Assembly: GCF_042853465.1 (NCBI RefSeq)
Contig: NZ_AP031497.1
Location: 2,170,001-2,234,000 of the forward strand
DNA: 64,000 nt
Source of the DNA: Simiduia litorea
Lineage (GTDB): Bacteria; Pseudomonadota; Gammaproteobacteria; Pseudomonadales; Cellvibrionaceae
Direction: 5' to 3'
The notes below the pieces were generated by a model. The model was not told where the DNA came from and searched no databases. It saw only the letters and a program-made list of their open reading frames with translations. Positions 53,387 to 62,171 of this stretch are shown here, in pieces (the first letter of the stretch is position 1; each line of letters starts with the position of its first letter). The translations under genes were made by a program, and so were the position numbers.

Positions 53387-54060
53387 AGTGGCCACACCGG
53401 AGAATTAAAGAATTGAGCAAGCCAACCCATTTGGCCGGAATCCGCCAATGGCCCCTTGCCTGCATAACTGAGCCTAGCGTTCGCCAAACGGGTAGATTGA
53501 ATGCTGTTATCAAGATTAATATCTTCGCGCCGAACCATACCGCTTACACGAATAAATTCTTCGCCTTGATTGAGCGTTATCCATTTTTCACCCCGAATAA
53601 TAAGGTTCCCATTGGGTAACACATCGGTAACCGTTGCAGTGATATTACCTTGCAAGCTATTGCTTTGATCAGCGTCCGACTCGCCATTGAAATCTCTATC
53701 AAACTTGGTTTCAGTATCTAGGGTGTGCTCGCCAAGTCGTGGCGTTACCCCTAAGATTGAGCCCGTAAAGCTATTGTCAGATTCTTTTTTTACGCTGACG
53801 CCAGACTTTTTGCTACCCGTGGTTCGCTCATCTAACACGATGGTAATGATATCGCCGACACGTGTTGCCTTCCGATCATCGAAGAACGACATACTGTAAT
53901 CGCCACGGTAAAGTGACCCATTAGTTGGCGCTGTCGGCATGGGCGCATTACTCATTACCGGGGCATAAAATGGATCATTGGGCGACGGTGGCGTTGCCAC
54001 AACGCAACCTATTAAGCCCGTGGCAATAAAACAAATAATCAATAATCGATGCAACATCAT
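53383..54060 (-). CDS. flgH: Flagellar L-ring lipoprotein FlgH
   Basis: Outer-membrane ring lipoprotein of 225 residues from the ATG at 54060, with GGAGTC about 6 bases upstream (MMLHRLL). The lipobox LIGC puts the lipidated Cys at 19. Family segments are GDIITIVLDERTTGSKKSG, the Gly/Asn-rich FNGESDADQSN, DVLPNGNLIIRGEKWITLN and the C-terminal GKGPLADSGQMGWLAQFF. It starts 16 bases after the flgG stop. Confidence 0.95.
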   Translation of the reverse strand: MMLHRLLIICFIATGLIGCVVATPPSPNDPFYAPVMSNAPMPTAPTNGSLYRGDYSMSFFDDRKATRVGDIITIVLDERTTGSKKSGVSVKKESDNSFTGSILGVTPRLGEHTLDTETKFDRDFNGESDADQSNSLQGNITATVTDVLPNGNLIIRGEKWITLNQGEEFIRVSGMVRREDINLDNSIQSTRLANARLSYAGKGPLADSGQMGWLAQFFNSPVWPL

Positions 54061-54076
54061 GGCGTGACTCCAGCTG

Positions 54077-54862
54077 TTACAAATTCTGCGTGATAAACTG
54101 CAGCATTTGATCGGCGGTAGATACAACTTTGGAATTCATTTCGTAGGCGCGCTGGGTGGTTATCATGTTGACCATTTCTTCAACAATATCGACGTTTGAA
54201 TTCTCCAACGTACCCTGTAAAACTTCCCCTAACCCGTCCTCACCCGGCGTGCCCGCCTGTGGATTACCGCTGGCAGCCGTTTCCAAAAACAAATTTCCAC
54301 CAATGGCTTCTAGACCGGCTGGATTGATAAAATCCACTAATTGAATATCACCGACTTGCTGAGGATTTGGATCGCCGGGAACAAACACATTTACCACACC
54401 ATCGGTACCAATGGTGATTCTGTTGGCATCGTTCGGAATGGTGATTGCCGGCTCGAGTAGTAAGCCATTGGCGTTCACTATCTGGCCATCGGAATTCAAG
54501 TGGAGCTGGCCGTTCCGCGTGTAGGAAATTGTTCCATCCGGCCTCAATACTTGCATAAAACCCCGCCCATTAATGGCGACATCAAGCGACTGATCCGTAA
54601 CCTGTAAGCTACCGGTGGTGAATTCTTTTTGCGTGCCGACTACGCGTACACCGGTGCCCAACTGCAAGCCTGAGGGCAGCTGGGTGTCTTGTGTCGTTTG
54701 GCCACCTGGTTGGCGCTGAACTTGGTAAAGCAGATCCTCAAAAACCGCCCTGTCCCGCTTGTAACCGACGGTCGATGCGTTCGATAGGTTATTCGAAATC
54801 GTGGTTAGTTGTTTGTCATGAGCGCTAAGGCCCGTTTTACTGACGTAGAGTGCAGCTAACAT
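54077..54862 (-). CDS. flgG: Distal rod protein FlgG
   Basis: Forms the distal rod. It has 261 residues. The N-terminal rod/hook motif is ALYVSKTGLSAHDKQLTTIS, then NNLSNASTVGYKRDRAVFED. The mid motif is DVAINGRGFMQVLRPDGTIS. The C-terminus is GTLENSNVDIVEEMVNMITT, then QRAYEMNSKVVSTADQMLQF. Length and motifs match the family. A 101-base gap with no clear hairpin separates it from flgF. Confidence 0.96.
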   Translation of the reverse strand: MLAALYVSKTGLSAHDKQLTTISNNLSNASTVGYKRDRAVFEDLLYQVQRQPGGQTTQDTQLPSGLQLGTGVRVVGTQKEFTTGSLQVTDQSLDVAINGRGFMQVLRPDGTISYTRNGQLHLNSDGQIVNANGLLLEPAITIPNDANRITIGTDGVVNVFVPGDPNPQQVGDIQLVDFINPAGLEAIGGNLFLETAASGNPQAGTPGEDGLGEVLQGTLENSNVDIVEEMVNMITTQRAYEMNSKVVSTADQMLQFITQNL

Positions 54863-54963
54863 AATGGCTAGTCTCCGCTTTCAATTGTGTATCGACTGAA
54901 TTGCGCAGTCGATGTTGTTGTCCTACTGTAGAACGCGAAGCGCCACAGCAAGGCCTAATGTCG

Positions 54964-55707
54964 TTAACTTATCTGCAGCAAGCGTGCCGATGCTTCGGAG
55001 TTCGCTTGTGCGGTGCTCATCATTTTGACGTGCAGTTCATACTGTCTTGCCAGAGTGAGTACCGAGGTGAACTCTTCGATTGCACTCACATTGCTCGCCT
55101 CGAGAAAACCTGAGGTAACCGAAATATTGGCGTCCGGTACTAAGGCCGCGCCATCGCGCGTGCGCAAATAGCCGCTAGGGTCTTTTTCAATATTCTGACC
55201 ATCTGGGTTGACCAACCGAAGGCGATCCAACTGCGCCGGCGTTTGCGGCCCTTCACCCGCGGCAACGATGGAAATACTACCGTCTAACCCAATGTCAATT
55301 TTTTCCTGAGGAGGAATCGTAATGGGGCCACCGTTGCCGAGCACGGCCATGCCTTCGGCGTTACGCAGCACACCCGTGGCGTCGATCTGAAAATTACCGG
55401 CGCGCGACATCATTTCTCGGCCGTCGGGTAGCTGAACCACAAAATAGCCGGCGCCATTGATCGCTACGTCCAATTCATTACCTGTTTCATTCATAGAGCC
55501 TTGGGTTAAATCGACCGCGGGGGTTTCGGTGAGCGCATATGCACGCGTCGGTAAACCGTCACCATAAAATACCGGCATCGCCCTAGCCTGTGAGAAATCG
55601 GCCTTGAAGCCTTGGGTGTTAGCGTTGGCCAAGTTATTTGAATGCGCCGTTTGGGCACGCATATTGTGCTTGGCAGCGGTCATCGCTAAATACAAAACCT
55701 TATCCAT
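54964..55707 (-). CDS. flgF: Proximal rod protein FlgF
   Basis: Forms the proximal rod. It has 247 residues from ATG 55707 (MDKVLYLAMTAAKHNMRAQT) with GGAGG four to five bases upstream; five extra in-frame upstream codons are discounted. Motifs are SNNLANANTQGFKADFSQAR, DVAINGAGYFVVQLPDG and the C-terminal FTSVLTLARQYELHVKMMS. It is first in the flgFGHIJKL run, with its own sigma-54 promoter 55 bases upstream. Confidence 0.96.
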   Translation of the reverse strand: MDKVLYLAMTAAKHNMRAQTAHSNNLANANTQGFKADFSQARAMPVFYGDGLPTRAYALTETPAVDLTQGSMNETGNELDVAINGAGYFVVQLPDGREMMSRAGNFQIDATGVLRNAEGMAVLGNGGPITIPPQEKIDIGLDGSISIVAAGEGPQTPAQLDRLRLVNPDGQNIEKDPSGYLRTRDGAALVPDANISVTSGFLEASNVSAIEEFTSVLTLARQYELHVKMMSTAQANSEASARLLQIS

Positions 55708-55762
55708 ATTGCCTCCGAACAAGCGACAATTTTTTGCGCTTATTTGCTGTTACAGAGTGTTT

Positions 55763-55778
55763 TGCAATTTTGGTGCCA
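55763..55778 (-). promoter_or_regulatory. Sigma-54 promoter of flgFGHIJKL
   Basis: Minus strand TGGCACCAAAATTGCA: the -24 GG and -12 GC are exactly ten bases apart and both half-sites match the TGGCAC-N5-TTGCA consensus fully. It lies 55 bases before the flgF start codon. Confidence 0.9.
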
Positions 55779-55820
55779 GAGCTGAGATGGGAAGAGCAAG
55801 TAAACGTAGAGAGTGCAATC

Positions 55821-55854
55821 AGCCCAATCTCGTGCAGACAACCAAGATTGGGCT
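55821..55854 (-). other. Hairpin between flgE and flgF
   Basis: Ten-base perfect inverted repeat AGCCCAATCT/AGATTGGGCT with a 14-base loop, starting 7 bases after the flgE stop and lying 43 bases upstream of the flgF promoter. There is no T-run. It may end flgBCDE transcripts or protect their 3' ends. Confidence 0.6.
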
Positions 55855-55861
55855 AATAAGA

Positions 55862-58324
55862 TTAGCGGAGGTTAATGATGGTTTGCGTCACGGCGTCCGC
55901 CGTTTCAATGGTCTTCGCACTGGCCTGAAAATTTCGCTGCGCGATAATCAAATTGACCAACTGCTCCGATAAATCCACATTCGAATCTTCAAGCGCACCC
56001 GAGTTAATGATACCCAGTGCCGCCGTACCAGGCGTTCCTATTTGCGGGATGCCCGATTCGAAGTTCTCTGCCCACATAGTGTCGCCGGCGGGCTGCAAGC
56101 CTTGTACGTTAGCGAAGTCAGCTATCGCGAGCTGACCTAAGACTTGGGCCTCACCATTGGTAAAGCGGGCAAATAAAACACCTTCGTCATCTAAATCTAT
56201 ACCGGATAGTCGCCCCGTGGTGTAGCCATTTTGATCCACATTGTTGACAGCAAAACTACTGCCGTATTGAGACGTGCCATCCATAGATACTTCCATATTG
56301 GAACTGGTTGGCGGCTCGACAACCGGTAATGCACCACCCTGTAAGCGGTTTTGTGGTCCGAGGGCACCGTTTGGATTACCGTTAGCATCTAAGGGAGTCC
56401 AGTTCGAAACCAAAATCGGATCGCTCGATGCTGGGTCTAGTGCGCCGTTAGAGTTAAAGCGCAAGTTAAACGACGCTCGAGTCGGCAAAACGTTGCCGGG
56501 TGGTGGCAAGGTGGTGTCTGGGTCCCCAACATCCACGCCGTCTATTTGCACATACATCAGCCAATGATTAGGCGACGTAGCAGGATCATTCGGATCGTAA
56601 TTTTGACGGACGAAGTACTGGGTCATAACATGATTATTACCTAGGGAATCGTACACAGTAACGGACGTAGCGTGGTTGTAGGTGGATTGATCCGTGGGGT
56701 CAAATTGGTTGATGACAAAGGGCGTGAAGCTGGTGCTAGTAAACGGACTATAAAGTCCAATCGCTGGCGGATTAGGATTGTTAAGTGTGTAACCCTCATC
56801 AAGAATTAAATCAATTTCACCGCCGACCACCACACCATTGGTAGTCGCATTGGAATTGCCAACAGCGACGCCATTATTGCTTGGATCTGCCTCCAAGGTT
56901 TGAGAGGGAACAGCTGGATTACCCAGCACCTCAAGCGTATCGCCATCGGTCGTCGAGGTGATGGTAAAAGACAGATCATCGCCAATATTCGAGGTAATAA
57001 CTAAATCCCCGGTTGCGGCATCTAACTGGGCACTAATGCCTGGCAAGGTCGAGTTTGAAAGACCGTTTATTTCAGCAGCTAAGGTCGTCAAATCATTCGA
57101 TGTTAACTGCACATTGTTTAAGTTAATAATCATATTACCGGCGGCGTTTGAGTAGCCGGCATTGACTAAACGCGCCGTGGTAGTTGCCGTCGCTGTAACA
57201 CCTGCCAAGGCGTTCATTTCGGATGCAATTTCAGACGCTGTGGCACCTGCAGCACTGGTGTATGTTACCGTCTGGTTCGGCCCGACAATATCGATACCTT
57301 GTTGTGGGTAGCCGTTATCGACCGCGGGGGTACCGGAGTTATCTTGTATCGTGCCGGCACCAATGGCGCCTGCTAGACCAAGTGTGCCAGCATTGGCGCT
57401 AGCGTTTGTTGCCGTAACTTGCGCCGCTTCGCCGCCCTGTAAGGCTTGAAATTCGAGATGAAAATTGCCGCCGCCATCATCGACAGCTACCGCTAAAACG
57501 TCAATGGGTGTTTGCGGTAAGGTGGGTGAAAAAATCTGCCCATTGATAACGCCTTCGAGCGTGCGAAGATCGTTAAAATTATTAATATTTGCCGGCACCC
57601 CGGACGCTGTATTTAGCGTAATTGAGACAGTGCCATTATTGCCGGACCCAGCACCGGCAAGCTGTAAATCAAACGTAATGGTATTGGCATTAAAATCAAA
57701 CCCCGCACCTGGCAAGGCAAAATTGGTTGAATTCACTGTCGATGTTGTGGGTACTTGTAGGCCGACTTGGGTAACAGCAATGGCATTACCATCGGTTAAT
57801 AACGTTGAGCCAGAGCGCTGCAGAACCGGTGCATTGGCATCCAAATTGAGCGCCGATTCAACTAAGGTTGTTTGTCGAGGGGCTTGGTTGCCAGTCTGAA
57901 TTTGCATGTCACCAAGAATACCGCCAACAATTCCATTAATATCGGCGCCGAATCCCTGCAGGCGCGCATTGGAGTTATTGACAATATAGCCATCTTTATC
58001 GAGACCAAATGTCCCTGCACGGGTATACAGCCTATCGCCACCCTGATCCACAATAAAAAAACCAGCGCCACTAATGGCAAGATCCAGCTCATTTTCTGTG
58101 AAACTTATATTACCTTGGCTAAACTGCTGAGATACAGCCTGTAAGCGCACACCGCCGCCGATGGTGTTTACCCCCGCGCCCAAAATTGTTGTAGCGTAGA
58201 CGTCACCAAACTCTGCTCGCGAGGATTTGAAACCGGTAGTGCTGGCGTTGGCAATATTATTGCCAGTGATTTTAAGGTCGGAGTTTGCTGCACGAATGCC
58301 GCTAAGTGCTGTGTTAAATGGCAT
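55862..58324 (-). CDS. flgE: Flagellar hook protein FlgE, unusually long
   Basis: Hook subunit of 820 residues, against 403 in Salmonella and about 460 in Pseudomonas. The conserved ends are intact: N-terminal ALSGIRAANSDLKITGNNIA, then NASTTGFKSSRAEFGDVYA, DLAISGAGFFIVD, and C-terminal GALEDSNVDLSEQLVNLI, then IAQRNFQASAKTIETAD. The extra length is in the surface-exposed middle, about 160-540, with repeated Thr/Asn/Gly-rich beta segments and IN-type motifs. Residues 360-515 resemble FlgK 735-905. After about 540 the standard hook D2 region resumes (VTVYDSLGNNHVMTQYFV). No frameshift is seen. Last in flgBCDE. Confidence 0.95.
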   Translation of the reverse strand: MPFNTALSGIRAANSDLKITGNNIANASTTGFKSSRAEFGDVYATTILGAGVNTIGGGVRLQAVSQQFSQGNISFTENELDLAISGAGFFIVDQGGDRLYTRAGTFGLDKDGYIVNNSNARLQGFGADINGIVGGILGDMQIQTGNQAPRQTTLVESALNLDANAPVLQRSGSTLLTDGNAIAVTQVGLQVPTTSTVNSTNFALPGAGFDFNANTITFDLQLAGAGSGNNGTVSITLNTASGVPANINNFNDLRTLEGVINGQIFSPTLPQTPIDVLAVAVDDGGGNFHLEFQALQGGEAAQVTATNASANAGTLGLAGAIGAGTIQDNSGTPAVDNGYPQQGIDIVGPNQTVTYTSAAGATASEIASEMNALAGVTATATTTARLVNAGYSNAAGNMIINLNNVQLTSNDLTTLAAEINGLSNSTLPGISAQLDAATGDLVITSNIGDDLSFTITSTTDGDTLEVLGNPAVPSQTLEADPSNNGVAVGNSNATTNGVVVGGEIDLILDEGYTLNNPNPPAIGLYSPFTSTSFTPFVINQFDPTDQSTYNHATSVTVYDSLGNNHVMTQYFVRQNYDPNDPATSPNHWLMYVQIDGVDVGDPDTTLPPPGNVLPTRASFNLRFNSNGALDPASSDPILVSNWTPLDANGNPNGALGPQNRLQGGALPVVEPPTSSNMEVSMDGTSQYGSSFAVNNVDQNGYTTGRLSGIDLDDEGVLFARFTNGEAQVLGQLAIADFANVQGLQPAGDTMWAENFESGIPQIGTPGTAALGIINSGALEDSNVDLSEQLVNLIIAQRNFQASAKTIETADAVTQTIINLR
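56780..57247 (-). repeat. FlgE copy of a module shared with FlgK
   Basis: FlgE residues about 360-515. It starts with an ASE-x-ASEMNALAGVTATATTT segment, then an IN-type motif (DLTTLAAEINGL, LPGISAQLDAATGDLVITS), NIGDDLSFTIT, DGDTLEV and GVVVGGEIDLILDEGYTLN. The order and spacing of landmarks match FlgK 735-905. Confidence 0.75.
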
Positions 58325-58344
58325 TGTAATCTCCCACTAGAATA

Positions 58345-59055
58345 CTAGTTAAATTGCTTTACTTCAGACATTGCGACAGGGCCAATGCCAGCCAAATTCA
58401 AGGTCAATTGACCACCTGCACCAATTGTCACGCTGTTTACATTTGCACTTAGGGCCGTGTCTAGCTGTGTAGGTTCGCCGTCAACACTTGCCATCACTTC
58501 AAAGCGGTAAGCACCTGGCGGCACCCCTTCGGGTTGACTGCTTTGCCAATCGAGCATTTCGCCATTCGCCTCCAAAAACATGCCATCCCAACGGAAAACC
58601 ACTTCACCTGCGGACTGATAGCCAAGCGGAATAGATTCCACAAGTGCACCGCTTTGACCGTAGATGTTGATTTTCATATCACTGGTGGCAGCGGGAAGGT
58701 CTGCACTTCCACTGACAACATTGCCTGCTTGCAAGGTTGCTGAATTTGTTGGCACAGTCACACTTCTACCCACCAAGGCCGATGCTTGCAGCGCTTGATT
58801 TGACATCATGGCCGACGAGAAATTAGAAAAGTTAGAGTTCAATTTTTCCATCTCCTCCAACTCACTGAACTGCGCCAACTCCGCGATAAACGCAGTATCA
58901 TCTTGCGGATTCAGCGGATCCTGATTTTGCATCTTAACCATCAACAGCTCTAGGAACTGAGCTTGACCGAGCTCATTACTTTTCGGCTTAGCGGTATTCT
59001 TAGTTCCAATATTGAGGTGATCTAAAACACTGCCAACATCACTGATACTGCTCAT
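58345..59055 (-). CDS. flgD: Flagellar hook-assembly scaffold FlgD
   Basis: Cap that directs hook polymerisation and is later replaced by FlgK. It has 236 residues. The conserved N-terminal part has LGQAQFLELLMVKMQNQDPL, then NPQDDTAFIAELAQFSELEE, and the Ala/Asn-rich helix after it. The C-terminal half is a beta-rich FlgD tudor/Ig-like region (VVFRWDGMFLEANGEML, PPGAYRFEV). Normal length, 20 bases before flgE. Confidence 0.95.
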   Translation of the reverse strand: MSSISDVGSVLDHLNIGTKNTAKPKSNELGQAQFLELLMVKMQNQDPLNPQDDTAFIAELAQFSELEEMEKLNSNFSNFSSAMMSNQALQASALVGRSVTVPTNSATLQAGNVVSGSADLPAATSDMKINIYGQSGALVESIPLGYQSAGEVVFRWDGMFLEANGEMLDWQSSQPEGVPPGAYRFEVMASVDGEPTQLDTALSANVNSVTIGAGGQLTLNLAGIGPVAMSEVKQFN

Positions 59056-59069
59056 AGCGCTGCCCTCAC

Positions 59070-59504
59070 CTACTGACCAATCGTTAGTACACGTTGCATC
59101 ATCTGCTTCGCTGAATTCATAACTTCAACGTTCGTTTGGAAGCTTCGCGATGCAGAAATCATATTCGCCATTTCTTCAACCACATTAACGTTTGGGTAAA
59201 ACACGTAACCCTCTTCGTTTGCCAATGGATGGCTGGGCTCGTAGCGCTGCTGCAAGGGTGCATTACTCTCCACAATGCCTAGCACTTGCACACCGCCATC
59301 CATGTTTTCGGGCGAACCTAAAAGCAAATTGCCGTTTGCCTGATTAAAAGCCGTCGTAAAAACAGGATGCCGAGCACGGTAGGTTTGATCAATACTTGAG
59401 CTGGCAGACTCGGCATTGGCCATATTACTGGCGGTTGTATTTAACCTGAGGCTTTGAGCGTTTAGGCCTGAACCAGCGATCGAAAATATTGAATCTAAAG
59501 ACAC
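59070..59504 (-). CDS. flgC: Proximal rod protein FlgC
   Basis: Rod subunit of 144 residues. Motifs are IFSIAGSGLNAQSLRLNTTA, then SNMANAESAS at the N-terminus, and VNVVEEMANMISASRSFQTN, then VEVMNSAKQMMQRVLTIGQ at the C-terminus. It lies two bases after flgB and 14 before flgD. Confidence 0.97.
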   Translation of the reverse strand: MSLDSIFSIAGSGLNAQSLRLNTTASNMANAESASSSIDQTYRARHPVFTTAFNQANGNLLLGSPENMDGGVQVLGIVESNAPLQQRYEPSHPLANEEGYVFYPNVNVVEEMANMISASRSFQTNVEVMNSAKQMMQRVLTIGQ

Positions 59505-59506
59505 GA

Positions 59507-59911
59507 TTACTCTCCCCGAATTGCCGTCATTAGGCCTTTAAATTTACCGTTTAACAGCGTGAAGCTGGCTTGAAAACCCAGCGCATTCTTCATATATGCG
59601 CTGTGCTCGATCTGCTCTTCTACCGTGTTACCGTCAACCGAGGGCTGCAGCGGTGTGCGATAGAGAATGTCATCTAAGCTCATGACTGCTTGCCCATCAA
59701 TATGGCGTGCTTGAGTATTGTCCAACGTAAAGGTTGCACGATGTTGGCCACCTAACTCGCGCGATAACGCCGCTTTGAAATCAATATCTCGGGCCTTAAA
59801 ATTGGGTGTATCGGCATTGGCCAAGTTGTTAGCAAGTAGCTCCGCACGGCCAGCCTTGAGAGCAAGGGTGGTCTCAAAGAAACCCGTCGCTTGTTGAAAA
59901 CTAATTGCCAT
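59507..59911 (-). CDS. flgB: Proximal rod protein FlgB
   Basis: First rod subunit, 134 residues. N-terminal segment LALKAGRAELLANNLANADT, then PNFKARDIDFKAAL; C-terminal VEEQIEHSAYMKNALGFQAS, then FTLLNGKFKGLMTAIRGE. It is first gene of flgBCDE and is preceded by a sigma-54 promoter 88 bases upstream. Confidence 0.97.
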   Translation of the reverse strand: MAISFQQATGFFETTLALKAGRAELLANNLANADTPNFKARDIDFKAALSRELGGQHRATFTLDNTQARHIDGQAVMSLDDILYRTPLQPSVDGNTVEEQIEHSAYMKNALGFQASFTLLNGKFKGLMTAIRGE

Positions 59912-59999
59912 AACGTCCTCTGCTCTGCCATTGCTGCTTAATAGCGGTAGATAGGGTCAATAGCCCGTACCACCTATCGCTTCATTTTGTTTAAACAAA

Positions 60000-60016
60000 T
60001 GCAACACCTGTGCCAA
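60000..60016 (-). promoter_or_regulatory. Sigma-54 promoter of flgBCDE
   Basis: Minus strand TTGGCACAGGTGTTGCA: -24 GG and -12 GC ten bases apart with full half-site matches. It lies between cheR and flgB in a 228-base gap, which otherwise holds only small hairpins such as CCGCTAGCGG near 60116. Confidence 0.9.
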
Positions 60017-60139
60017 CGCATCTGGGAAATCGTAAACACCTGATTAGAAAGGAAAAAGCGGTGAAAAACAGGAAGGACTTATTAAGGACGTTAAGCTAAC
60101 CGGCAAATTATTACCGCTAGCGGATCATACCGAAAGGCA

Positions 60140-60982
60140 TCATTTTGCCCGATACAAAATACCCGGATTACAATGCACCATGTCAAAGAACTCTGATGCT
60201 CCAGCCAAGCCCTCCGAGGCGCCTAAAAAAAGCACTCCGCCGGGATTTAAGCTGCGGTGTATTCGCTTCAGAATATCGAGTTTTAACTCATTATTAAAAT
60301 AGATCAGCACATTGCGACAGAAGATAATATCGAAACTCCCTAAACCGCCGTAGCTGTCTTGTAAGTTCAGCGTTCGATAGGTTATTCGCCGGCTAATTTG
60401 TTGCTTGGCACGCCAACTATCTTCGCCTAACTGGTCGAAAAATGCATTTAACCGCTCCACCGACAAGCCGCGCATAACGGACATCTGATCGTAGGTAGCA
60501 GCTCTGGCAATTTTTAACATACTGGGCGACAGGTCTGTGCCAGTTATATTAACGTTCACCAACTTTTTCGGGCTAAAGCGCTGATACTCTTCCACAGCCA
60601 TGCTTATGGACAAAGGTTCTTGGCCAGAACTACAGGCAGCCGACCAAATATTTATACTGCTTTTTTGGCCAGCTAGCTCCGGCAGAATATGGGCTTTCAG
60701 CACTTCATAGGGATAAGTATCCCTAAACCAAAAGGTTTCATTGGTGGTCATGGCATCAATAACAATTTCGCGCAAGGGCGAATATTTATTGCGCTCTAGC
60801 TCCTGAACCAACTCACCTAAGTCTTTAAATTTATGGTGAGATAGTAATGGGCTAATACGTGTTGTAACCAAATACTGTTTACTTTCAGCCAGGTAAATAC
60901 CACAGGCATCGTGTAGAAAATCACGAAATTTAGTAAAATGTGCGGAGTCTAAAAAGGTTTGAGACAAGCCGATAATACTCAT
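60140..60982 (-). CDS. cheR: Chemoreceptor methyltransferase CheR
   Basis: SAM-dependent methyltransferase of 280 residues that methylates receptor glutamates, opposing CheB. The N-terminal helical domain has FRDFLHDACGIYLAESKQYL, then VTTRISPLL. The catalytic part has TTNETFWFRDTYPYEVL, NIWSAACSSGQEPLSISMAV, GTDLSPSMLKIAR and FDIIFCRNVLIYFNNELK. The start is ATG 60982 (MSIIGLSQTFL); a GTG eight codons upstream is possible but gives unrelated residues. It lies downstream of cheV by 62 bases, as in Pseudomonas cheVR. Confidence 0.96.
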   Translation of the reverse strand: MSIIGLSQTFLDSAHFTKFRDFLHDACGIYLAESKQYLVTTRISPLLSHHKFKDLGELVQELERNKYSPLREIVIDAMTTNETFWFRDTYPYEVLKAHILPELAGQKSSINIWSAACSSGQEPLSISMAVEEYQRFSPKKLVNVNITGTDLSPSMLKIARAATYDQMSVMRGLSVERLNAFFDQLGEDSWRAKQQISRRITYRTLNLQDSYGGLGSFDIIFCRNVLIYFNNELKLDILKRIHRSLNPGGVLFLGASEGLAGASEFFDMVHCNPGILYRAK

Positions 60983-61044
60983 GTGGAAACAGCGCTGACA
61001 GCCCACACCGACAGCGCTATTGTTCTACGTTAAGACCAACAAGG

Positions 61045-61995
61045 TTATTCTTCATTCAACATGCTTTCACCACACATGGACTTCACTCGCTCATTGACTC
61101 GACGCGCTAAGTCGTCCGGGTGAAATTTTGCGAGGAAATCATTGGCCCCTACTTTTTTAACCATTGCCTGGTTAAAAACGCCGCTTAATGATGTATGTAA
61201 AATAATATGCAGATCCTTCAACGCGGGGTTGCCACGTACTTCAGCCGTAAAGGTATAGCCGTCCATTTCAGGCATCTCGATATCAGAAATCACCAACAGT
61301 AATTCCTGAGTGACGTTTTTACCTGCCTCAACTAAACCCTGCAAAAACTCCAATGCCTCGCGGCCGTCTTTACAGAGCGTTGTTTGCAACCCCATGGATT
61401 CGATCACGCGTTGGATTTGCTTGCGAGCAATAGTGGAGTCGTCGACAATAAGCACGTGCTTTTGGACAACACGCTCTGCAATACCATCCTCTATTACCCC
61501 CGCCGTGATTTCTTCACTAATAGGTGAAACCTCCGCCAATATTTTTTCGACGTCGATTATCTCTACTAGCTGGCCCTCTACCTCAGTCACGGCAGTGAGG
61601 TAGTTTTCGTGGCCAGAGCCCTTTGGTGGCGGGTGTATATGCTCCCAATTCATATTGATAATCCGCTCAACCTTACTGACCAAGAAGCCTTGGGTTGAAC
61701 GGTTATACTCTGTGATAATGACAAAACAATTCTCTAGGTTTTTTAACGGCCCATGCCCTGTTGCCAAATTCATATCCATGATGGAAATGGTACCACCGCG
61801 AATATGTGCAACACCCCGCACGACTGGGTGTCGCTTGGGTATTTCATTGAGCGGGGGGCACTGTAAGACTTCCTTCACCTTAAAAACGTTTATGCCATAT
61901 AACTGCTTCCCCGCAAGGCGAAACAGCAGCAGTTCTAGCCGGTTTTGGCCGACTAACTGGGTTCGTTGATTAACGCTGTCTAAAACGCCTGCCAT
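61045..61995 (-). CDS. cheV: Chemotaxis coupling/receiver protein CheV
   Basis: Fusion of a CheW domain and a receiver, 316 residues. The CheW part is at about 20-160 (LLLFRLAGKQLYGINVFKVK, then VRGVAHIRGGTISIMDMNLA). The receiver is at about 175-305, with VLIVDDSTIARKQIQRVIES, the phospho-Asp in VISDIEMPEMDGYTF, Thr in ILHTSLSG and Lys in FLAKFHPDDLA. All phosphorylation residues are present. A FliA-like promoter element lies 150 bases upstream. With cheR it forms a two-gene unit. Confidence 0.96.
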   Translation of the reverse strand: MAGVLDSVNQRTQLVGQNRLELLLFRLAGKQLYGINVFKVKEVLQCPPLNEIPKRHPVVRGVAHIRGGTISIMDMNLATGHGPLKNLENCFVIITEYNRSTQGFLVSKVERIINMNWEHIHPPPKGSGHENYLTAVTEVEGQLVEIIDVEKILAEVSPISEEITAGVIEDGIAERVVQKHVLIVDDSTIARKQIQRVIESMGLQTTLCKDGREALEFLQGLVEAGKNVTQELLLVISDIEMPEMDGYTFTAEVRGNPALKDLHIILHTSLSGVFNQAMVKKVGANDFLAKFHPDDLARRVNERVKSMCGESMLNEE

Positions 61996-62079
61996 TACGG
62001 CCCCCGACCAATTCTTGTTGTGTATGTAGTGTTATGAGTACCGCTATAAACATAGTTCATATAACTCAATTACGCACAA

Positions 62080-62095
62080 CGGCATATATGTTGCA
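62080..62095 (+). promoter_or_regulatory. Sigma-54 promoter of flgA
   Basis: CGGCATATATGTTGCA: GG at 62081-62082 and GC at 62093-62094, ten bases apart. The -12 half is perfect; the -24 half is CGGCAT rather than TGGCAC. It lies 105 bases before the flgA GTG. Confidence 0.75.
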
Positions 62096-62144
62096 GTCAG
62101 TCTCATATAAACCAAAATACGCCAAATTACCGTCGTCTCAGATG

Positions 62145-62171
62145 TTGTCGGCTTAAAGGCAAACTCCTTGA
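62145..62171 (-). promoter_or_regulatory. Candidate sigma-28 promoter of cheV-cheR
   Basis: Minus strand TCAA (62171-62168), 15-base spacer, GCCGACAA (62152-62145). The -10 differs by one base from GCCGATAA, and TCAA is an accepted FliA -35. It lies 150 bases before cheV, downstream of the flgA promoter on the other strand. Confidence 0.6.

Noticed and set aside
60983..61006. GTG 61006 as the cheR start
   Set aside because: The eight extra residues (Cys-rich) do not resemble CheR and the ATG at 60982 begins the family sequence.
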